Below the pieces are notes generated by a model that worked only from the letters and a program-made list of their open reading frames with translations, was not told the origin of the DNA and ran no database searches. From positions 434,001 through 498,000 of the forward strand of contig NZ_JARWAC010000007.1 of the NCBI RefSeq assembly GCF_029846175.1: a stretch of DNA of 64,000 nucleotides, in the 5' to 3' direction. Positions 17,578 to 26,761 of the stretch are shown here, piece after piece. Within the stretch, counting starts at the first letter, position 1. Every line of letters begins with the position of its first letter. A program made the position numbers and the translations under genes. Origin of the DNA: Sphaerisporangium sp. TRM90804 (GTDB lineage Bacteria > Actinomycetota > Actinomycetes > Streptosporangiales > Streptosporangiaceae).

Positions 17578-18254
17578 CGACGACACTGCTGCTGAATCGA
17601 TGCCACTACCCCGTGACCGCTCTGGGGCCCGGCGTCCGCGCGGGGATCTGGGTGCAGGGCTGCACGATCGCCTGCCCTGGATGCGTCGCCGTGGACACGT
17701 GGGCGGCCACCCCCGAGGCGGCCGTCGGCGTCGACGCGGTGATGGGGTGGCTGTCGACGCTGGACGGCCCGGTGGACGGCGTGACGATCTCCGGCGGGGA
17801 GCCCTTCCAGCAGCCGCAGGCGGTCGGCGCGCTCATCCGGGAGATCCGCGACTGGGCGGGCCCCGGCCGGCTCGACGTGCTGGTGTACTCGGGGTACTCC
17901 CTGTCGCGGCTGCGGTCGCGGACGCACCTGTCGGCGTTGGTCGACCTGTGCGACGCGGTCGTCACCGGCCCCTACGTGCGGGCCAGGCCGGACGGCGGAT
18001 GGCTGCGCGGGTCGTCCAACCAGGTCCTCACCCCGCTCACGGCTCTCGGCCGGGAGCGGTATGGCGCCGAGTCGGTCGAGGCGACCCGATCGGGCGAGCC
18101 CGAGGCGCCGCTGAAAGCCCCTCGAATGCAGGTGAGCGTGGAGGGAGGACGGGTGCGCATGATCGGCGTCCCCCGGCGGGGCGACCTCGACCGCGCCGCG
18201 GAGGAGCTGAGGCGCGCCGGGATCGAGATCGAGGGAGCGTCGTGGTGGAGCTGA
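17574..18254 (+). CDS. NrdG-like radical SAM (4Fe-4S) protein
   Basis: 226-residue member of the activating-enzyme branch of radical SAM proteins. It has Cys30, Cys34 and Cys37 (CTIACPGC, the CX3CX2C cluster motif), the SAM-binding GVTISGGEPFQQ, and the activase-like blocks VLVYSGYSL and GGWLRGSSNQV that match anaerobic ribonucleotide-reductase activases. Such enzymes install a glycyl radical on a partner, yet no glycyl-radical enzyme is encoded in the window. GTG 17574 overlaps the AAA+ stop (GTGA), so production is coupled to the ATPase. Its target may be a protein of this operon, or it may have another radical chemistry. Confidence 0.88.
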   Translation: MTTTLLLNRCHYPVTALGPGVRAGIWVQGCTIACPGCVAVDTWAATPEAAVGVDAVMGWLSTLDGPVDGVTISGGEPFQQPQAVGALIREIRDWAGPGRLDVLVYSGYSLSRLRSRTHLSALVDLCDAVVTGPYVRARPDGGWLRGSSNQVLTPLTALGRERYGAESVEATRSGEPEAPLKAPRMQVSVEGGRVRMIGVPRRGDLDRAAEELRRAGIEIEGASWWS

Positions 18255-18880
18255 CCTGCTACTACTGCCAGGAGTCCGTCTCCGAAGGGCAGCTCCTGTG
18301 TCCGGCCTGCGGGGGATCGCTGGTCGGCACGCCGACCGTCGCGAGCCCCCTTCCGCGGTCGTCCGGTGAGGTGGAGGCACCGCGCGTGGCGCCCGGCGAG
18401 TGCCCGCGGTGCGGTGCCGACGTCCCCGATCCCGGCAACCTCATCTGCGTGAGCTGTCTGGAACCGCTGAACCGGGACCCGGGGTTCGAGGGTGCGGGAG
18501 CCGGTGCCGGCACGCTCACCGGCTCCGGCGCGGCCACGGGAACGCGCCGCGACGTGCCGCGCACCCTCACGCTCGATTTTCCCGGGGGGCGGGTGACGAT
18601 CCGCCCGGGCGGGTCGGCCGTGCTCGGCCGTGACCCCGTCGCCAGCCCGTACGCGCCGGTCTTCCAGAGCGCCGAGAACGTCTCCAGGAGGCACGCGACG
18701 CTCGGAGTCGCGTCGAGCGGTGCGGCCTGGGTTCGGGACGAGGACTCCACGAACGGCACCTACGTCAACGGAGCCGTGTCCGAGGCCGGTGTCACCACGG
18801 CCCTGCGCGACGGGGACCGCCTGCGCCTGGCCGCCGACGTCGAGTCCGACGTGCGGCTGGTGGAGTGCGTCGATGGATGA
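18242..18880 (+). CDS. double zinc-ribbon plus FHA-domain protein
   Basis: 212-residue phosphothreonine reader. The N-terminus has two zinc ribbons: CYYC-x10-CPAC and CPRC-x11-CVSC. A Gly/Ala-rich linker leads to an FHA domain (about 110-205) with the phosphopeptide-binding loops: VLGRDP (Arg), SRRHATL (Ser/Arg/His) and STNGTYVNG (Asn). It starts at GTG 18242 (or GTG 18245) inside the radical-SAM gene's end, preceded by GAGGGAG. It should dock onto phosphorylated kinase, ATPase or helical protein and bring partners together. It overlaps the phosphatase gene by 8 bases. Confidence 0.9.
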   Translation: MVELTCYYCQESVSEGQLLCPACGGSLVGTPTVASPLPRSSGEVEAPRVAPGECPRCGADVPDPGNLICVSCLEPLNRDPGFEGAGAGAGTLTGSGAATGTRRDVPRTLTLDFPGGRVTIRPGGSAVLGRDPVASPYAPVFQSAENVSRRHATLGVASSGAAWVRDEDSTNGTYVNGAVSEAGVTTALRDGDRLRLAADVESDVRLVECVDG

Positions 18881-19643
18881 CCGGCTGGTCGTGACGCTGA
18901 TGACCCACACCGGCGCGGTCCGCGACGCCAACGAGGACGCCGTCACCGCGGCGGGGTTGGTGGTCTCCCGGATCTCGATGCCCGAGCCGGTGACCTTGAC
19001 GGTGTCGGCGGCGCGTCCGGTCCTCGTGGCGGTGGCCGACGGTCTCGGCGGGCATGCGGGGGGTGAGGTGGCCGCCGGGCACGCGGTGACCGTCCTCGCG
19101 AGTGAGGGGGCCTCCGTCGATGATCTCGAAGGGCTGGCCCGCCTCGTGAAGGAGATCGACGTCCAGGTGACGGCCATGTCCGACCGGTCGCCGCGGTACG
19201 CCGGAATGGGCACCACGGTCGCCGGGCTGCTGTTCGGTCCGGAGAAGACGTCGTGGTTCAACGTCGGGGACTCTCGCGTCTACCGCATGGAGGACCGCTT
19301 CCTCGGCCGGCTCTCGGTGGACGACTCCCCGGGCGGAGGCGAGCCGGGCGCCGCGGCGCCGGTCACGCACATCGTCACGCAGGTGGTCGGCGGAACCGGC
19401 GGTGGGCTGGAGGTACATGGCGGCGACGACTCGCGTGACGGTTGCTGGCTGGTGTGCAGCGACGGGCTCAGCGACCTGGTCTCCGTGGCCGAGATGGAGG
19501 AGACGCTGAACGCGGAAGCCGACGACGCCCTGGCCGTGAAGCGCATGTGGGCCCTGGCGATGAACGCGTCGGGTCGCGACAACATCACCATCGTGCTCGC
19601 CCGCCGAGGGTCAGGGGAGGGTGCGGTAGTGGTAGGTGTGTGA
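18873..19643 (+). CDS. PP2C-family protein phosphatase of the kinase operon
   Basis: 256-residue soluble PPM/PP2C phosphatase, with all metal-binding motifs: DANEDA, VAVADGLGGHAGGE, GMGTTVAGLL, NVGDSRVYR, CSDGLSDLV and GRDNITIVLA. It lacks the membrane helix and tail of PstP, so it should be cytosolic. ATG 18873 lies within the end of the FHA gene. It completes the writer (kinase), reader (FHA) and eraser set of this operon. Its last 11 codons overlap the end of the convergent acetyltransferase gene by 33 bases. Confidence 0.93.
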   Translation: MDDRLVVTLMTHTGAVRDANEDAVTAAGLVVSRISMPEPVTLTVSAARPVLVAVADGLGGHAGGEVAAGHAVTVLASEGASVDDLEGLARLVKEIDVQVTAMSDRSPRYAGMGTTVAGLLFGPEKTSWFNVGDSRVYRMEDRFLGRLSVDDSPGGGEPGAAAPVTHIVTQVVGGTGGGLEVHGGDDSRDGCWLVCSDGLSDLVSVAEMEETLNAEADDALAVKRMWALAMNASGRDNITIVLARRGSGEGAVVVGV

Positions 19644-20552
19644 GGGGGTGAAGCCGGCGCCGGTGTAGAGGCGGTGGGCCGGGGTGTTGGCGTCCTCCAC
19701 CTGGAGGTAGAGGCGGGCGGCTCCCCGGGTGCTCGCCCAGCGGGCTGCGGTCGCGAGGACGGCGGTCGCGACGCCGCGGCGGCGGTGGGCGGGGTGGGTG
19801 GCCATGCAGAAGACGCCCGCCCAGCCGGAGTCGGCGACGGCCAGGCCCACGGCGGCGGCGCGGCCGTCGCCGGGAACGCTGAGGAAGGCCGTGGGGGAGG
19901 CGATGCGGGAGATGACCTCACCGCTGACGAGCGCGCTGTCCGCGTGCTGGTCCAGCTCGGCGAAGGCGCCGAGCCACGAGGCGGGGTCCTCGGCGAGGTC
20001 GGCCCGCGGGGCCGGGGCGGTCCGCGCCGTCGCGGCGACGACGTCCTCGGTGGCGGCCGTGAGCACGTGGGTCGTGCCGTCGGCGTGGTACCCGCGGGCG
20101 GCCAGCAGGGCGTCCAGCTCGCGGTGGTACTCCAGCGGGCTCACCTGCACGCGGACGGGCAGGCCGCGGTCGCGGTAGAAACGCTCGACGGACTCGACGG
20201 ACTCGACGGACTCGACGGACTCGACGGACTCGACGGACTCGACGGACCCTCCGGATCCGGACTCGATGATTTCGAGCATGCCGGGGCCGACCGTGATGGG
20301 CCCGGCAGCGGCGGGGCCGGGCGCGGTGGGGACGGCCGCGGTGAGGCCGGCGGGGGCGCTCAGCGGGAGTGCCGAGTTCGAGCGCCGTCGGGTCACGCCG
20401 GGGGTGTGCCGGAGCAGCCAGCCGTCCCGTTCCTCGGCGACCGTCGCGGGCCAGGCCAGGGCGGCCCGCCGTTCGACCTCGGCGGCGATCGAGGCGTGGC
20501 CGGGCCGCGCGGGCTCGGCCGCTGGTGACGCGGGGTCCGTCAGCTCGGCCAA
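19611..20552 (-). CDS. GNAT-family acetyltransferase with VES tripeptide repeat
   Basis: 313-residue acetyltransferase with the GNAT core at the C-terminus: GVFCMATHPAHRRRGVATAVL (as motif A, R-R-R-G-V-A) and HRLYTGAGFTPSH. The N-terminal half is GNAT-like without clear acetyl-CoA motifs (a degenerate first domain). Between the two halves, VES is repeated about seven times by a 9-bp tandem DNA repeat. TTG 20552 is the likely start because GAGGAGAGGG lies just before it; no ATG is near. Convergent with the phosphatase gene; no sign that it belongs to that operon. Confidence 0.8.
   Translation of the reverse strand: MAELTDPASPAAEPARPGHASIAAEVERRAALAWPATVAEERDGWLLRHTPGVTRRRSNSALPLSAPAGLTAAVPTAPGPAAAGPITVGPGMLEIIESGSGGSVESVESVESVESVESVESVERFYRDRGLPVRVQVSPLEYHRELDALLAARGYHADGTTHVLTAATEDVVAATARTAPAPRADLAEDPASWLGAFAELDQHADSALVSGEVISRIASPTAFLSVPGDGRAAAVGLAVADSGWAGVFCMATHPAHRRRGVATAVLATAARWASTRGAARLYLQVEDANTPAHRLYTGAGFTPSHTYHYRTLP
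20184..20246. repeat. 9-bp tandem repeat, 7 copies, inside the acetyltransferase gene
   Basis: The unit CTCGACGGA is repeated seven times without a mismatch. It is read on the minus strand as TCC GTC GAG, giving Val-Glu-Ser. Identical copies imply recent slippage; the 9-base unit keeps the reading frame whatever the copy number, so the protein linker length can vary between strains. Confidence 0.95.
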
Positions 20553-20656
20553 AACCCTCTCCTCTTGTCGAAAGATGACAGTCTGCGCGATCAGCCACCG
20601 AAGGTCCACAGCGGCCCGCGCGCGAACGACGGCCCGTGGCCGTGCCCGCCCTGCCG

Positions 20657-21595
20657 TCATCCGTAGAGGGGAGGGGCGGCCGGCGGGGGCGGCTTCAGCG
20701 TCCGGTAGCGGGCGGGGGGCTGGCCGGTGACCCGTTTGAAGGCGTTGCTGAAGGCGCTCTCGGAGGTGTACCCCCACTCGGCGGCCACCGAGGCGACCGT
20801 GCGGTCTCCGGCGCGCAGCGTCTCGGCCGCGGATCGGATGCGCCAGTGCAGCAGGTAGTCCAGCGGCGGTATGCCGACGAGCGCCTTGAAGCGCTCGGCG
20901 AAGCTGGAGCGGGACATGCCGACCTCGACGGCCAGGCCGGCGACCGTCCAGCGGCGGGTGGCCTGCTGGTGCATCAGCGTGAGCGCGGTGCCGATCCGCG
21001 GGTCCCGCAGGGCCCCCAGCCAGCCGGGGACGTGCTCGGCGCCGGCCAGGTGGGCGCGCAGCGCCTGGATGAACAGGATCTGGGTCAGGTGCTCGATCAT
21101 CACCGCCGCGCCGAGCGGCTCGGCCGCGGTCTCGTCGGCCAGCATCCTGAGCACCGGGCGCAGCGTCCGGGCGGCGGGGCTGTCGACCGGAATGCGCGCG
21201 ACGGGGGGCAGGCAGTCGAGCAGGAGCGCGGCGGTCGTTTCGTCGAGGGTGATGCTGCCGCCGACGATGACGGTCCGCTCCGCGTCCGAGGCGGCGGTGC
21301 CGTACCGCACGTTCCTGATGTCGGGGGCCCGCAGGTAGACGGCGTGGCCGTCCTCCGGCTCGGCCTCCGGGTCGCTCGCGACCCGGTACGGCCGGCCGCC
21401 CGTGAGCAGGTAGCAGTCGCCCGCCGACAGCCACAGCGCGGGCCCGCCCTCGACGGCGACCCGGCAGGTGCCCGCCACGACCGCGCCGATCTTGACGTGC
21501 CGGTAGCTCGGGAAGCGCAACGCCCAGCGGCCGCCGCCCTCGAAGCGCGAGGTGAAGGCGCTCCGGACGTTCAGCAGGGTCAGGACGTCGGACAT
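20657..21595 (-). CDS. AraC-family transcriptional regulator
   Basis: 312-residue regulator: an N-terminal cupin-like sensing domain (about 10-180, with GAVVAGTCRVAVEGG and LSAGDCYLLTGG) and a C-terminal double helix-turn-helix (about 205-300, with MSRSSFAERFKALVG and WGYTSESAFSNAFKRVTG). ATG 21595 was taken as start; GTG 21604 is possible. It is divergent from the aldo/keto reductase gene with 115 bases between them, a common regulator-target arrangement. Confidence 0.9.
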   Translation of the reverse strand: MSDVLTLLNVRSAFTSRFEGGGRWALRFPSYRHVKIGAVVAGTCRVAVEGGPALWLSAGDCYLLTGGRPYRVASDPEAEPEDGHAVYLRAPDIRNVRYGTAASDAERTVIVGGSITLDETTAALLLDCLPPVARIPVDSPAARTLRPVLRMLADETAAEPLGAAVMIEHLTQILFIQALRAHLAGAEHVPGWLGALRDPRIGTALTLMHQQATRRWTVAGLAVEVGMSRSSFAERFKALVGIPPLDYLLHWRIRSAAETLRAGDRTVASVAAEWGYTSESAFSNAFKRVTGQPPARYRTLKPPPPAAPPLYG

Positions 21596-21710
21596 GGGGT
21601 CCACGGCCACTCCAGACGATCGCGCATATATGCCGGACGCTTTGTCATAGATTGTCCCGTATGGGTGGTTGTAGCGTGCCAGCGACCCACCCATTCGGAA
21701 GGTACTGAAC

Positions 21711-22733
21711 ATGGAATACGCGCAGCTGGGAGCCACCGGAGTCTTCGTCTCCCGCATCTCGCTGGGGGCGATGAGCTTCGGCGGGCGCGGCTCACAGGTG
21801 TGGGACGCCGTCGGCGCCCTGGGCGTGAAGGAGACGGACCACCTGGTGGGCACGGCGCTCGACCACGGGGTGAACCTCATCGACACCGCCGACGTCTACG
21901 CCGCCGGCGAGTCGGAGGACCTGCTCGGCCAGGTGCTCGGGGCCCGCCGCCGCGACGTCGTGCTGGCCACGAAGATGACCGCGCGGACGGGCCCCGGCCC
22001 GAACGAGGTCGGCCAGTCGCGGCTGCACATCATGCGCTCGCTGGAGGACAGCCTGCGCAGGCTGCGCACCGACCACGTCGACCTCTACCAGATTCACAAC
22101 ATCGACCCGATCACGCCCTTCGAGGAGACGCTGGCCGCGCTGGACGACGCCGTCCGCCAGGGCAAGGTCCGTTACATCGGCGCCTCGAACCTGACCGCCT
22201 GGCAGATGATGAAGGCCCTGAGCGTCTCCGAGCGGCGGGGCTGGGCCAGGTTCAGCTCCCTGCAGTCGTACTACTCGCTGGCCGGGCGGGACATCGAGCG
22301 CGAGATCCTCCCGCTGGTCCAGGACCAGAACGTCGGCCTGCTGGTCTGGAGCCCGCTGGCCGCCGGCCTGCTGTCGGGCAAGTTCGACCGCGACGGCGCG
22401 CGGGACGGCGACGCACGGCGGACGCGGTTCGAGTTCCCGCCGGTGGACCACGAGCGGGCCTACGACGTCATCGACGTGCTGCGCGAGGTCGCCGCCCGCC
22501 ACGAGACCGGCGTCCCCAGCGTCGCGCTGGCCTGGGTGCTCGCGCGCCCGGGGGTGTCCAGCGTCATCATCGGCGCCAAGCGCCCCGAGCAACTCACCGA
22601 GAACCTCGCCGCCGTCGGCCTGAAGCTGACCCCCCGGGACCTGGCCGAGCTGGACGCGGTCAGCGCCCTGCCGCCGGAGTACCCCGGCTGGATCCAGGCC
22701 GACCACGGCGACCGGTACCCGAAGCCGGCCTGA
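21711..22733 (+). CDS. aldo/keto reductase
   Basis: NADPH-dependent oxidoreductase, 340 residues, TIM barrel. The catalytic tetrad is visible as Asp and Tyr in NLIDTADVYAAGES, Lys in VLATKM and His in DLYQIHNID. The cofactor end has SSVIIGAKRPEQLTEN. It resembles the group of YajO/TAS-like reductases. A good start (MEYAQLGATGVFVSR) fits the family. Probably controlled by the divergent AraC-type regulator. Substrate unknown. Confidence 0.9.
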   Translation: MEYAQLGATGVFVSRISLGAMSFGGRGSQVWDAVGALGVKETDHLVGTALDHGVNLIDTADVYAAGESEDLLGQVLGARRRDVVLATKMTARTGPGPNEVGQSRLHIMRSLEDSLRRLRTDHVDLYQIHNIDPITPFEETLAALDDAVRQGKVRYIGASNLTAWQMMKALSVSERRGWARFSSLQSYYSLAGRDIEREILPLVQDQNVGLLVWSPLAAGLLSGKFDRDGARDGDARRTRFEFPPVDHERAYDVIDVLREVAARHETGVPSVALAWVLARPGVSSVIIGAKRPEQLTENLAAVGLKLTPRDLAELDAVSALPPEYPGWIQADHGDRYPKPA

Positions 22734-22745
22734 TCCGCCTCGCCG

Positions 22746-23051
22746 CTAAGAGTGGGGACCGCAGGGGTCTCCGCATGCCTGCCAGACGCACACGTAGGCA
22801 CCGCTCACGTCGTCGACGAGACAGCAGAGGCACCAGATGGCGTCCACCTCGCCGGGCTGCACCCTGAGGTTGGCGAACTTGCTGGAGTCCTTGGCGGAGG
22901 CCCAGAACATGCGTTCCATCTTGCCGGTGTTCCACTGGAACACGACGTCCTTGCCGTCCGCCTCGACGATCACCTCGCCGTCACCGGTCGCGGGGCGGGG
23001 CGGGGTTTCGATTATGGTGATCTTTGGGGGTTTCGACGCCTGCTCTGGCAT
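22746..23051 (-). CDS. small Cys-rich protein of unknown function
   Basis: 101 residues, no recognised family. The N-terminal third is Pro/Lys-rich, the middle is a small beta-rich region (GEVIVEADGKDVVFQWN), and the last 30 residues hold six Cys (IWCLCCLVDD, YVCVWQACGDPCGPHS) plus two Trp. The spacing does not match a zinc ribbon I know. It could bind metal, form disulfides, or be a modified peptide precursor, but no modification enzyme is next to it. It ends 13 bases after the aldo/keto reductase gene on the opposite strand. Confidence 0.6.
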   Translation of the reverse strand: MPEQASKPPKITIIETPPRPATGDGEVIVEADGKDVVFQWNTGKMERMFWASAKDSSKFANLRVQPGEVDAIWCLCCLVDDVSGAYVCVWQACGDPCGPHS

Positions 23052-23243
23052 GACGCTCCTTCGTGGGGAAGCCGCGGCCGCGGCTCCGGACGGGGCCGCC
23101 CGCGCGTCCGCCGAGGCGGGCGGCGAGGCTCGTGCCAGCCCAACCTCGCACCGGGCGCGGGCGCCGTCATGAGTACCCGCCTACTCATTCAGGCGAGCCG
23201 GCCCGGCTCTCCCCACCGGTTTCTCGCCGCTCGCGCACGCACA

Positions 23244-24071
23244 TCAGACGGCTCGGTCGCGCCAGGCGCCTTGGGCGGCGGCCTCGGCGGCGTAGGTCTC
23301 GAAGGGCTTGGGGTCGCGGCCGGTCACCTGACGGACGTCGGGGGTGGGGTGGCCGTCGCCGAGGTCGCGCAGGGCCGCGTAGGCCTTGATCTCCTGCTGG
23401 GTCTGCTCCGCGGGGATGCCGAGCGCCGCCTGCGCGGCCAGGTAGTCGTCGGGGGTTCCCCGGTAGCTGACGGGCCGGCCGGAGACGCGGGTGATGATCT
23501 CCAGGGCCTCGGGGAACGACAGGGCGCGCGGGCCGGTCGGCTCGTAGTGGCGGCCCTCGTGGCCGTCCTCGGTGAGGGCCGTGGCGGCCACGGCGGCGAT
23601 GTCGCCGGCGTCGACGAACACCTGCCGCAGGTTGCCCAGCGGCATCGCCAGCTCGCCGGCCATCACGGCGGGCCGGAAGAAGCCCTCGTCGAAGTTCTGG
23701 CCGAACCAGTCGGGCCGCAGGATGGTCCAGCCGGCGCCGGACTCGCGCACCGTGCGCTCGGCCGCCATCAGGCGGTGGTCGCCCATGGCCTCGATGGCCC
23801 GGCTCGACAGCAGCACGACGCGCCGGACCCCCTGCTCGACCGCGCACCGGACGAACGCCGGGTCGACCGGCAGCTCATGGGGGGCCATCAGGTACATCGC
23901 CGCGGCCCCGGCCGTCGCGGGCTCCCAGGTGGCGGGATCGGCCCAGTCGAAACGCACGGTGCCCCGGCGCGACGCGGCCCGCACAGGGAAGCCGGCGTCG
24001 CGCACCCGGGCGGCCACGCGCCGCCCGGTCGAGCCGGTGGCGCCGAGGACGAGAATCGGTTGCCTGCTCAT
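23244..24071 (-). CDS. NmrA-like NAD(P)-binding oxidoreductase
   Basis: 275 residues, Rossmann fold with VLGATGSTGRRVAAR for the cofactor, and VVLLSSRAIEA as the following strand; later blocks GWTILRPDWFGQNF and VDAGDIAAVAA are typical of NmrA-type and quinone-reductase-2-like proteins. ATG 24071 was chosen because the motif begins directly after it; an upstream in-frame ATG (24095) adds 8 residues. It is a distant paralogue of the protein at 843-1679. Function unknown. Confidence 0.82.
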   Translation of the reverse strand: MSRQPILVLGATGSTGRRVAARVRDAGFPVRAASRRGTVRFDWADPATWEPATAGAAAMYLMAPHELPVDPAFVRCAVEQGVRRVVLLSSRAIEAMGDHRLMAAERTVRESGAGWTILRPDWFGQNFDEGFFRPAVMAGELAMPLGNLRQVFVDAGDIAAVAATALTEDGHEGRHYEPTGPRALSFPEALEIITRVSGRPVSYRGTPDDYLAAQAALGIPAEQTQQEIKAYAALRDLGDGHPTPDVRQVTGRDPKPFETYAAEAAAQGAWRDRAV

Positions 24072-24233
24072 GCCTGGCAGCCAATCACCCCTCACCGACA
24101 GAACCGTCCGGTGACCCGTGCGGCACGTCGCCGCGTGCGCGAAGGTGGCCCCGGCCGGGAGGCGGAGTCCGGCCGGGGCGGTCTGGGCGCGCGGTGGTTC
24201 ACGGCGGTCCGGGCGGGGAGGAGGGCGCGGCGG

Positions 24234-24623
24234 TCAGTCGCGCCGGGAGCTGTTGGCGGTGGCGGTGATCGGCGAGGTCAGAGTGTCGGGGAAGACCAGG
24301 TTGATGTTGACGGTCTGCGCCTGGCGGTTGGTGGCGCGGCTGAGGCTGCGGTTCAGGTGACGGGCCCAGTTGCGCGCCCAGCTCCGGGCCAGCGACCGGT
24401 TCCAGTGGCGGTTGTGGTTGCGGGCCCAGCTGCGGTTCCAGTTCCGGTTCCGGCTGCGGGACCACGAGTCGTCGTCGTCCCCGCCGTTCCCGTTGCCTCC
24501 CGTCACGACGACCACGGCCGCGCTGGCGCCGGTCGCGGTGGTGGCGGCGCCGAGGCCGACCATGCCTCCCGTGATCGCGGCGCCGACCGTCAGCGTGCTC
24601 ACGATTTTCTTGAGCTCGGGCAT
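24234..24623 (-). CDS. secreted Asn/Arg/Trp-repeat protein
   Basis: 129 residues. The signal peptide (about 1-38) ends near TGASAA; then come an Asp run and a cationic repeat region (about 55-95) built from short variations on NRxWxRS and WARN (for example RNRNWNRSWARNHNRHW). A final part (VNINLVFPDTLTSPI) looks folded. ATG 24623 has AAGGGGG upstream. The repeated Trp/Arg/Asn pattern is unusual; cell-wall binding or membrane activity are possible but unproven. I do not recognise a family. Confidence 0.65.
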   Translation of the reverse strand: MPELKKIVSTLTVGAAITGGMVGLGAATTATGASAAVVVVTGGNGNGGDDDDSWSRSRNRNWNRSWARNHNRHWNRSLARSWARNWARHLNRSLSRATNRQAQTVNINLVFPDTLTSPITATANSSRRD

Positions 24624-25242
24624 TGCGTGTCCCCCTTGGACGACGGATGCGGTGGTGAGGGCATTCACTACGATTTTTCGACGAATGCCTTGAAGACTGA
24701 GTCTGTCTCCCGCTTGTCTATTTTCCTACGGACGCAGCGCCACAAACGCGGATCGTACGCTTTTGCTCTGTGCTTAATCTCCTCTTGTAGTCTTCACAAC
24801 AGTATTTCCGGATTTCTCGGACATATCAAATGATCTTGGTGTACCGTCGCCGTTTCCGCTGGATGGCCTGCCGCAGCCCCGCATCACATCGAACCCGCTC
24901 TGACCACGGGAAATCGGACATGCTGTGCGGCGCCACGGCAGACCGTAGCGCTGATCGAATGTCCCGGTGTGCGGATGTTCGGCGCTATTGGTGCAGCGTG
25001 GCACCATGGGCCATATCGCATAAATGGCTCTGAACGAATACTGTCACTGAATGTATGAAACGTGCTCTTCGCCCGGTTCGCGCGGGGCGTTAGCCATATT
25101 TCCGGCTAATGCTCAGCCGGTGCTCCCCCCGGCGCCGACGGCGGCGCGTCCCGCGGGTCCGTGACCGGTGGACGGAGTGCCGCCCGCACCGGCCGCACCC
25201 CGGTGCGGCGGAGTGGCCCGCTCACCCCATATTGTCCGGTGC
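24624..25242. other. 620-base AT-richer intergenic region
   Basis: No gene is supported here. The segment 24660-24900 is clearly richer in A and T than the rest of the window and has short frames on both strands without ribosome-binding sites or family similarity. It may hold promoters for the two divergent genes and perhaps a relic of transferred DNA; I see no tRNA, attachment site or transposase remnant. Confidence 0.6.
25230..25235 (+). promoter_or_regulatory. -10 element of leaderless lpd promoter (TATTGT)
   Basis: TATTGT fits TANNNT and ends 7 bases before the lpd ATG at 25243, placing transcription start at or next to the start codon; no ribosome-binding site lies between. Confidence 0.55.
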
Positions 25243-26643
<1,401 letters not shown>

Positions 26644-26761
26644 GGCCCGGCGTCGGCCGCGTCCGCCGCCGCGGGCTCGCCGACGTGTCTCCCCCCGCGG
26701 CGCGGTGCCGTGCGTGTAGGTTCTGCTACGCACGGTAGCCGGCGAGGGGGAGACGAGGACG

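Noticed and set aside
11943..19643. Type VI secretion system locus
   Set aside because: Kinase, FHA, PP2C and a Clp-type ATPase are reminiscent, but no tssB/C sheath, hcp, vgrG or membrane-complex gene is present, and the ATPase lacks the ClpV N-domain.
20184..20246. CRISPR-like array of short repeats
   Set aside because: The units are directly adjacent with no spacers and lie in frame inside a gene; no cas gene is in the window.
22746..24071. Small peptide (RiPP) biosynthetic cluster
   Set aside because: The Cys-rich protein has no recognisable modifying enzyme or transporter beside it; the NmrA-like and aldo/keto reductases are common stand-alone genes.
24774..25007. A 77-codon minus-strand frame in the AT-rich gap
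   Set aside because: No ribosome-binding site, no family resemblance and amino-acid content typical of a random frame.
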